Source: Chelydra serpentina
Lineage: Eukaryota > Chordata > Testudines > Chelydridae
Reading direction: 5' to 3'
NCBI GenBank assembly: GCA_037349315.1
Contig: JBAIAC010000051.1
Span: forward strand, 24,154,001 to 24,218,000
Length of the DNA: 64,000 nt
The stretch's first letter is position 1, and each line of letters begins with the position of its first letter. Shown here piece by piece: positions 56,760 to 64,000 of the stretch. The translations under genes and the position numbers were made by a program. The notes under the pieces were generated by a model. It searched no databases. It was not told the DNA's origin and saw only the letters and a list, made by a program, of their open reading frames with translations.

Positions 56760-57350
56760 GAATCCCCCCTCCCAGGTGCGAGATCCCCCCCAGCCCCGGG
56801 GCCTTTCCCTAGCAGAGGCGGATCCCGGGCACCTGTTGTCCCTGCGCTACGCAGCCGGAGGCTGGGCGCCCGCTTCTCCCTCCCCTCCCCGCCGCTGGCC
56901 TCAGTCACTTCCGGAGCGGGGCTGAGCCGGGCCGGGCCGAGCCGAGCCGAGCCGGGGCAGGATGGCGGCGGCCGCGGCCGTGGAGAAGGAGGCGAGCCAG
57001 CAGAGCACCCTGGGCGCCTACTCGCCCGTGGACTACATGAGCATCACCAGCTTCCCCCGCCTGCCCGAGGAGGAGCCGGCCGGCGCGGCGGCCGAGGGCT
57101 GCCTGCGCTCCAGGAAGGAGGAGGACGCGTTCCTGGGAGAGCAGGACACGGGTGAGAGGAGCCGGCCGGCAGCCCCGGCGCCCCCTCCCCTCGGCCGAGC
57201 ATCCTTCCTCGCCTCCGGTCCCTCCTTCCCCGCCGCCTCCTGCATCCCTCCATCGCTGCCTCTCCCCGGCGGCCCTGCTTTGCTCCCTGTATCCTTGCTT
57301 CCCTCCGCGCCGGCCGGCCCTGCAGCCATCCCCTCCAGGGCCAGGCCCCC
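56760..57350 (+). promoter_or_regulatory. GGT7: GGT7 CpG-island promoter with ETS-type site
   Basis: The segment is strongly CpG-rich. CACTTCCGG at 56906-56914 is a consensus ETS/GABP site 48 bp before the start codon. Next come short GCCGA/GCCGG repeats (56928-56956) and the ATG. No TATA box is visible, which fits a dispersed CpG-island start. Confidence 0.65.
56962..57151 (+). CDS. GGT7: GGT7 first coding exon, gamma-glutamyltransferase 7 N-terminus; partial gene
   Basis: The exon has 63 codons plus one base, with a strong start context (A at -3, G at +4) and a donor GTGAGA at 57152. After an alanine-rich start comes the block GAYSPVDYMSITSFPRLPEE, then a diverged Ala/Gly stretch and RKEEDAFLGEQDT. 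This matches the cytoplasmic N-terminus of vertebrate GGT7 as I remember it; GGT7 is a single-pass type II membrane protein related to gamma-glutamyl transpeptidases. The membrane anchor and catalytic domain are encoded by later exons, none of which I find before 64000, so intron 1 exceeds 6.8 kb. The exon sits in a CpG island. Residues 39-46 (PAGAAAEG) are a likely lineage-specific expansion. In human, GGT7 is also on 20q11 but not next to RAB5IF. Confidence 0.92.
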
Positions 57351-58620
57351 TTCAGCCGCACCCCTCCTGCCCTTCGCCCTTCACACGGTTCTGTATCCAG
57401 CTTCGCCTCCCTGCACCCCTCATTGCACCAAGCCATGCATCCTTCGCTATCCCTGTCTGCAGCCCGCCAATCAACGCCTCCCTCCCCCGGTGCATGGACC
57501 CCCCCACCCCGGCCGCTGCTGCCTCCTTCCCCCCTTCCCTATTTTCTGCTTCTTCTGATCCCTGCATTTCCTCACCCCTTCCCTCATTGCTGCCTCCATC
57601 TCTCCTCTCCGTGCCCCTTCTCATTGCTGTCTCACTCCCTCCATCCCCCTTCACTGCTGCCTCCCTCTCTTACCCCCACTCCTCTCTGGGCCTGGCTCCC
57701 AAAGACTCCAGCACTCCCATCTCAGCTGCTCCAAATCCCTCTGTCACCCTGGACCAGGCTGCCCACCCCTCACTAGCCCCCTCAGTGTCCTAGTTTCAGG
57801 TCCCGCGAAAGCCCCTGGCCCTGGTTCCACTCAGGATTCACTCTTGGAGCCTTTTGGGGAATGGGGTTGGGTGTTCTTTCACCAACTGTCTTTGGGGTGT
57901 GGCTGGCTGGTCTTTCCCCTGCCCTTCAGGGATCTGCCCCGGGGACCACCCCTTTCCTCCTCTCAATTCACACAGGACTTGGCACTCTTCAGTGGCAGGG
58001 CTGCTGATCTTCCCTCACCTTGCGGGGCAGACTGGGCTGGTTGGCCGGCCAGGGCCTGTGGGAGTCCTACTCCCTTGGGGGTAGGATTTCCCTGTGCAGT
58101 GGGAATCGCCTCATGCAGGGAGGGGAGCTCTCAGAACGCAGGCAAAACCCAGCTACTGGGGAGTGGGGCTCTCTCTGACAGCAGGCAGGCCCTTCCGCTG
58201 CCTCCAAACCTAGCTCCCCGAGCTGGCCAGAACATGGCAGATACTGCCCAGATCCAACCACCCCAGTGATCACTTCTTATAATGTGGCTGTCTCCCAAGG
58301 TGGTTGAAGTACAGCTTGGTCTTGTAGTGTAGACAAGACTGAACCATGTCCTTGATCCATACTGAATCCTTGGAAATGGTTTGGGGTCATAATTAAAACA
58401 CAGTTATGTCCTGTTACTCATTTTCCCCAAAAATACCACATGGGTTGGGGGGAGAGAGGAGTCTCTCTCTCAGAATCTTCTAGAATTTAGGCAGCTGAAC
58501 CTGGCATTTTGGCCTTTCCCAAGGGAACACCCCATCTGTTTTTGTGTTTCCCTTCCCTCTACTCCCCTCATTCTTACCAGCCCCTCCACTTAGTTCATTA
58601 CTGCCCTGCATTATCCCTTC
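57152..58620 (+). other. GGT7: GGT7 intron 1, first part
   Basis: 57190-57780 is strongly C/T-rich with repeated CCCTCC/CTGCCTCC words, so long open frames here are compositional. No second exon seen. Confidence 0.6.
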
Positions 58621-58803
58621 ATAGAATCATAGAATATCAGGGTTGGAAGGGACCTTAGTAGGTCATCTAGTCCAACCCCCTGCTCAAAGCAGGACCAATC
58701 CCCAATTTTTGCCCCAGATCCCCAAATGGCACCCTCAAGGATTGAACTCACAACCCTGGGTTTAGCAGGCCAATGCTCAAATCACTGAGCTATCCCTCCC
58801 CCC
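58621..58803 (-). repeat. Cryptodiran tRNA-derived SINE, copy 6 (GGT7 intron 1)
   Basis: Reverse-oriented, near-consensus copy. The tail starts ATAGAATCATAGAATATCAG and the tRNA-like head ends in GAGCTATCCCTCCCC. Confidence 0.92.
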
Positions 58804-59873
58804 ATCCAAGCATCTTCACACCCATGCATCAGTCCATCCTCCCATCTCCTCCTCTTGTTCACACTAAGCACTTGGAATGTCACTACCCTTTTTATTCTTA
58901 ATTATTAGTATTCCCTATATCTTATTAGGCTCAGAAGGGTCTTACTAAGATCCTGTGTCATCATCTTTACCATCCTCTGACCAGTTTCCCACTTTAATTT
59001 GTTGGGGTCTCCAGGTTGGTAGTGCAAATATCAGCTGCAAAGACACATAGACACTTGCAAACGGCTGTGAATTGTTCCTGTCAACTGCCTGGTTTTTAAT
59101 AAAATTAGCTGGGTTTTAAATTATTCTTGATAAACTCTTTTTTAAAAAATTGTTTCTTCACAGATGATCAAAGTCATATTTTTCTCCAGTGGATCCAAAT
59201 GGACTCCCTCCACCTGCCCCAGTGCCGCTTCTGCGTCTAACTCCTGCCCCACACACGCCTCAGCTCCGCCTCATGTCTAAGTGAAACCAAGTGGTATAGA
59301 GACTGTAGGTCAGATTCATCCCCAGGGTAACTATAGAGAGTTCTATAGACTCTGCTGACATTAGTATATTTACACTGGGGATTAATTTGGCCCCTAGTCC
59401 ATTAATAGCATCCTGATGTGACAATGATCCATGTGACTAGCTGTTGCTCCCCTCTCTCAGACCAGCAAATTATTTGGTTCCCAATTACTGGTCAGTATCA
59501 GGTCAGTGCTGCTACCACTGGGTCATCAGATTGAGAACAAATATCTGTGCATGCATCTCCCTGTCAAAGCAAGGACTGTTTTGTATAGCTCCCAGTCAAG
59601 TCTTGACCCACTGACTTTGAGGACTGAAAGCTAATTTGCAAGTGGTCACAGTTTTTACCTTCTCATTTCCTTGATCACGTTCTAATAAATTACTAAGTTT
59701 TCATCATCCATTTTCATTTCACACCATTCCAGATCACTCTCACTTTCAGGCCCAAAAGAGAAATGTCCCCTTAGTTACTTTACCTTAGAATCTATGGGAA
59801 AGATTTTTCAAAAACTTTAGGTATATCATTGTGTGTGCAAAATGCAAGCACAATTTCATGCCTCACCAATGTA
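58804..59873 (+). other. GGT7: GGT7 intron 1, middle part
   Basis: No exon or confident repeat seen. Confidence 0.45.
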
Positions 59874-61030
59874 GTGAGGTCCCACAGGGGTCTGTCCTGG
59901 GTCCGGTACTATTCAATATTTTCATTAATGACTTGGATGATGGAGTGGAGAGTATGCTGATAAAAAATTGCGGATGACACTAAGGTGGGAGGGGTTGCTA
60001 GCACTTTGTGAGGACAGGTTCAACATGACCTTGACAAATTGGAGAACTGGTCTGAAATCAACAAGATGAAATTCAATAAAGACAAATGGAAAGTGCTACA
60101 CTTAGGAAGGCAAAATGAAATATACATCTACAAAATGGGGAATAACTGGCTGGGCAGTAATACTGCAGGAAAAGATCTTGGGGTTATAGTGGGTCCCAAA
60201 TTGCATATGAGCCACCAGTGTGATGCAGCTGTGGAAAAGACTAAAAGCATTATGGGGTGTGTTAACAGGAGCATCGTATGTAAGACAAAGGAGGTAATTG
60301 TCCCGCTCTACTCAGCAGTGGTGAGGCCTCCGCTGGAGTTCTGTGTCCTGTTTGGGTGTCACACTTTAGGAAAGATGTGGACAGATTGGAAAGAGTCCAG
60401 AGAAAGGCAACCAAAATGACAACAGTTTGGAAAACCTGACCTCTGAGGGAAGGTTAAAAAACCAGGTATGTTTAGTTTTGAGAAAAGAAGACTGTGGGGA
60501 ACCCGATCACTGTCTTCAAATAAGTTAAGGGCTGTTATAAAGAGGAGGGTGATGAATTGTTCTCGAGGGCCATTGAAGGTAGGATAAGAAGTAATCAGCT
60601 TAACTGCAACAAGGGATATTTAGGTTAGATATTAGGAAAAACCTAACTAAAAAAACAACGAGGAGTCCAGTAGCACCTTATAGACTGACAGATGCATAAG
60701 CTTTCGTGGGTAAAAAACCCTTCAGATTGAAGAAGTGGGGTTTTTTACCCACAAAAGCTTATGCCCAAATAAATCTGTTAGTCTTTAAGGTGCCACTAGA
60801 CTCCTCGTTGTTTTTGTAGCTACAGACTAACACAGCTACCCCTCTGATTTCTAACTAAAAGGGAGTTAAATACTGGAATAGGCTTCCAAGGGAGGTTGTG
60901 GAGGTTTTTAAGAACAGGTTAGACAAACACTTGTCAGGGATGCTCTAGGTATACTTGGTCCTGCCTCAGCACAGGGGGCTGGCCTACATGACCTCTTGAG
61001 GTCCCTACCAGCCCTACAGTTCTATGATTT
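59874..61030 (+). mobile_element. CR1-type LINE fragment with nested insertion (GGT7 intron 1)
   Basis: Starts GAGGTCCCACAGGGGTCTGT, the CR1 reverse-transcriptase region, continues with FNKDKWKVLHLGRQN and NWLGSNTAGKDLGVIV words, and ends with the 3' tail ATGACCTCTTGAGGTCCCTA. Stops and frameshifts are present. 60653-60850 is a later insertion. Confidence 0.87.
60653..60850 (+). mobile_element. Palindromic Penelope-like short element nested in CR1
   Basis: Exact 10-bp duplication CTAACTAAAA (60643-60652, 60851-60860). The left arm (AACAACGAGGAGTCCAGTAG onward) and right arm (ending CTAGACTCCTCGTTGTTTTT) are inverted copies meeting at AACCCTTCAGATTGAAGAAG. The tail ACAGACTAACACAGCTACCC is present only on the right. 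Confidence 0.92.
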
Positions 61031-61494
61031 GATGTGTGCCATTATCCTGGTGGTGCATGCAAATCTGGCTATTTGTGTGCACTGGTACTGAATTTTCCCA
61101 CCGTGCTGCAGTAGTTTCATGCAGAAATCTGTTACACAATTGCACAGCTGACATTTTTGAATGTTTAATGGTCCTACTCACCTATTCTACTGTATAAATT
61201 AAAATATAAAAGCTTACATGAATGTAACATCAAGTGCCTTCGAAAAATCTACTTGTGCACTCACCAATGCCAAGTAGGAGACATTATTTGGCAGATTGAG
61301 GAAGTGGTAATCTAGGTCTTCATTGTCTGCCCAATCTAAGAACTCATTTAATAAAAAAATGTATTCCCTGTGGTTGTGAAGAGCACCTTCCAGTGAGAAT
61401 CAGGTGGAACCAGACGAGTGCCGTCTTTCTGAGCCTATAGACAGGCAGCTCCAGTGCGGGAAGTCAGGAGGGTTGGATTCTAACTGAGGTATTT

Positions 61495-61715
61495 ATATGG
61501 CCCCCATTATCACATTATCTGAGCACTTCTCAATCATTAATGTGTTTATCCTCACAACATCCCTGTGAGGCAGGGCATTGCTGTTATCCCCCTTTCACAG
61601 ATAGGAAATTGAGACCGAATGACTTGCCTCAAGTTCACACAGGAAGTCTGTGGCACAGCAGGAAATTTAACCCAGCTCATGCCCAAACCACTGGAGCATC
61701 CTTTATCTCAGGCTG
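61495..61715 (-). repeat. MIR-type SINE, reverse
   Basis: TCCTCACAACATCCCTGTGAGG, GACTTGCCTCAAGTTCACAC and CCAAACCACTGGAGCATCC, the antisense tRNA-like head. Confidence 0.8.
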
Positions 61716-61734
61716 CTGTTCCCAGCTCTGCCAT

Positions 61735-61905
61735 GGACATCCCATGTGACATGACTGGCCCAAGGTCGTCTCTCTATGCTCTGGTTTTCCCCATCTCTAA
61801 AGTGGGGTACAAGTGCATCCCTGCCTGCAAGTTGTCTTTGAGGCTGAATTCATTAATGCCTGTGAAGGTCTCTGACATCCTTGGATAGCAGGCACTGTGC
61901 ACCTG
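61735..61905 (+). repeat. MIR-type SINE, 3' part
   Basis: CTGGCCCAAGGTCGTCTC, TTTTCCCCATCTCTAAAGTG and ATTCATTAATGCCTGTGAAG. Confidence 0.65.
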
Positions 61906-62036
61906 CCCAGTATTCGGATTATTTGCCTGTCACTATATTAATGTACAGGGGCAAACAAGGATTAAAAGCTGCAGGGCGACACAGGTTTAAAAGCTCTGAA
62001 CGGTGCAGGGCCAGGCCAATACTGTATGGGCTAAAG

Positions 62037-62416
62037 AAGTGGTTCTCAAACTTTCTGTGTTGGCAACCCCTTTCACGCAGCAAGCCTCTGAGTGTGACCC
62101 CACCTTTATAAATTAAAAACACATTCATGCAGTTTATTCAGCAGCTGAAGAGCTGAGTTAATCAAACCCTCTGTTGTCTCAGTGCCAGGGCCGGCCGTAG
62201 GAAAAATGGCGCTCTGGGCAAATTTCTATTTTGGTGTCCTTTCTTTGGAGGAGGAGCGGGGCTGGAGGCGAACGGGGGTAAGGGTGGATCTGGGCTGGAG
62301 GGGCTCTGGGCTGCCAGCCCCATGCATGGCTGGGCTTGGGGCTGACAGCTCATGACTCCCATGTAACCACCTTGGAACCCCCTGAGGGATCAAAACCCCC
62401 AGTTTGAGAACCCCTG
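62037..62416. mobile_element. hAT-like element, aged
   Basis: Ends AAGTGGTTCTCAAACTTTC and CCCCAGTTTGAGAACCCCTG (inverted, diverged). Flanks GGCTAAAG and AAGTAAAG match at 5 of 8. A further GC-rich repeat-like block starts at CAGGGCCGGCCGTAGG inside it. Confidence 0.7.
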
Positions 62417-62424
62417 AAGTAAAG

Positions 62425-62805
62425 GGTGGTTACACCAGGCCTTATCTGTTGGAGGGTGCTGCTCTTGCAGCAGCCTTTCCCTACATTCACCTTCAACTTC
62501 CTCTGAACACTGGCTCCCCGTGGACCCTCCCTAGGGACCAGCTCCACAGCCTGGCTCTCTCAGACCCACCCATGACAGATGCCAAAGCCCCACCAGTTGC
62601 TGAAATTCCCCTTACTGACAAGTGCTCAAATCCCATTTTTTCAGCTGCAAAACCCTCTTACCTTCACCTGCCTACCTCCACTCCCCACTCCTGTGTGTAT
62701 AACACGTGGGATGTCAAAGTGTGCTTGGGACCCCAAGGAACAAATGGCCCACCCTGGTGTAACTGTCTGCTGTGAAAGTCTCCACAGTAGAGTGTCTTCC
62801 GAAGA
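62425..62805 (+). other. GGT7: GGT7 intron 1, nothing recognised
   Basis: No exon or repeat recognised between the hAT-like element and SINE copy 7. Confidence 0.4.
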
Positions 62806-62998
62806 TCATAGAATCATAGAATATCAGGGCTGGAAGGGACCTTAGGAGGTCATCTAGTCCAACCCCCTGCTCAAAGCAGGACCAATCCCCAATTTTTGCC
62901 CCAGATCCCTAAATGGCCCCCTGACCCCCTCAAGGATTGAACTCACAACCCTGGGTTTAGCAGGCCAATGCTCAAACCACTGAGCTATCCTTGCCCCC
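62806..62998 (-). repeat. Cryptodiran tRNA-derived SINE, copy 7 (GGT7 intron 1)
   Basis: Reverse-oriented copy with a short internal duplication (CCCCCTGACCCCCT where other copies have CCCCCT). Confidence 0.92.
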
Positions 62999-62999
62999 G

Positions 63000-64000
63000 A
63001 GGTGATGGGCTGTGTTTGAGCAGGGGTAGAAGGAGCGTTGAGGGTCTGGGTTTTACTGGGGAAAGAATGGGGCATGTGTTGAGCTCTGTCATCCCAACTA
63101 TAGGCGTGACTGAGGTCTAATTTTCAGTCCTGCAGTCTCTGTTTCCAAAGCTCTATAGTAGCACAAGAGAAGCGTGGTTTAGCATTGAGATTGGAAACAC
63201 TCATGGTTTTGCACAGAGATTCCTGCTGCTTTGATTCTCCAAATAAGAGAGCATCGGTATTTGTCATTTGATTTTCTTGCTATAGATGAATGTGATGCTG
63301 GTGGAATTGAGAGAAGTGTGAATGCTGGCGGGAGCCAGGGGATGTGCACAATTTGCCCCCCATTTCTGCCCCAGCTCTACAAGAGTAATTACCTCCCCTG
63401 CTAGCCCAGTTGTGGCCACCCCCCCATACAGTTCAGTTTATGCGCTGCACTCCTGAACCTGTGCCCTTCTACTCTTCCAATTCTGGGCTTCCATGCGGCT
63501 CTGCCAAAGCACCCCAATCCTGACCTCCCACGCCCCTTGATGTTCCAGTCTTGGGCTTTTTCCCATTGCCCCAGCCTATATGCAGCCACTGCCTGCCCAC
63601 CTCAGCCTTGACTCGCCCTGTCCATCTTGAGTTCTTGTTGAGAAGAGGCACTCAGCTGTGTTGCACTGCGTGGGGTTTCTTTGCTCTGGACCAACATCCA
63701 CTGGGGACTCAGACAAGAACATCAAACACAGTTCCATAGGTGACCTGAGGCAGGATTGCAGCCCTGGTCTGTAGAGGTGAAATGCAGGAGGAGGGTTTTG
63801 ACTGAGCTACTCTCCCCATTTGATACTATTAACGAGTCATGTCTTGGTTGAAGGTTGTACAGGTGCTTAGTCCGTAGGGCAATGGTGCCCAGCCTTATTA
63901 CACAGGAGGGCCACATAAACCTAAGCACCACCTTGTGGGGGCCAAACAGATTCTACATATTTCAATAAGATTTAAAGTCACCTGTACTAATTATTAGTTT
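63000..64000 (+). other. GGT7: GGT7 intron 1, right end of window
   Basis: No second GGT7 coding exon seen; 63890-64000 (GTGCCCAGCCTTATTACACAGGAGGGCCAC) looks like the start of another repeat that runs off the edge. Confidence 0.4.

Noticed and set aside
43740..56760. Search for SLA2/NDRG3 exons after RAB5IF
   Set aside because: No SH2/SH3 or NDR-family words were found on either strand.
57152..57793. 213-codon open frame on the plus strand after GGT7 exon 1
   Set aside because: Ser/Pro-rich translation of a C/T-rich intronic stretch directly behind a consensus GTGAGA donor; compositional artefact.
1..64000. CRISPR arrays, operons, prophage or tRNA/rRNA genes
   Set aside because: The regularly spaced or tRNA-like sequences seen are SINE heads, MIRs and a four-unit minisatellite; nothing fits functional RNA genes or prokaryotic systems.

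Overview
This is vertebrate genomic DNA, most likely from a hidden-necked (cryptodiran) turtle. The assignment rests on repeats recognised by eye: seven copies of one tRNA-derived SINE with a CR1-like 3' tail, CR1 LINE fragments, Penelope-like elements with a GIY-YIG endonuclease remnant, many short inverted-repeat DNA transposons, MIR-type SINEs and several endogenous-retrovirus LTRs. Introns are large, splice sites are GT/AG and most of the window is non-coding. There are no bacterial genes, operons or CRISPR arrays.

Three protein-coding genes can be supported. (1) MYL9, smooth-muscle myosin regulatory light chain, is on the minus strand. Only the first coding exon is present (1766-1972, ATG at 1949); the remaining coding exons lie off the left edge. 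(2) RAB5IF (C20orf24/OPTI/RCAF1), plus strand, is complete: four coding exons at 32691-32828, 38660-38763, 41845-41974 and 43626-43667 joined in frame give 137 residues. It has a CpG-rich promoter and tandem poly(A) signals. (3) GGT7, plus strand, is represented by its first coding exon only (56962-57151), which encodes the cytoplasmic N-terminus; the rest lies beyond the right edge. In human, all three map to 20q11, but with other orientations and neighbours. TGIF2 (normally between MYL9 and RAB5IF) and SLA2 (normally just after RAB5IF) were not found here.

Layout: 1-2 kb MYL9 intron 2 and exon 2; 2-32 kb MYL9 intron 1/upstream and intergenic DNA packed with repeats; 32.4-43.8 kb RAB5IF; 43.8-56.8 kb intergenic; 56.8-64 kb the GGT7 promoter, first exon and start of intron 1.

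The repeats carry the most readable structure. Many insertions can be delimited to the base by target-site duplications: 8 bp for hAT-like elements, 3 bp TAA for Harbinger-like MITEs, TA for Tigger/mariner-like elements, 5 bp for LTRs and about 8-13 bp for Penelope-like elements. Several are nested, which gives a relative order of insertion. The most interesting pattern is a set of Penelope-like insertions built as two inverted arms plus one asymmetric tail of about 35 bp. One of them still holds a GIY-YIG coding remnant between the arms.
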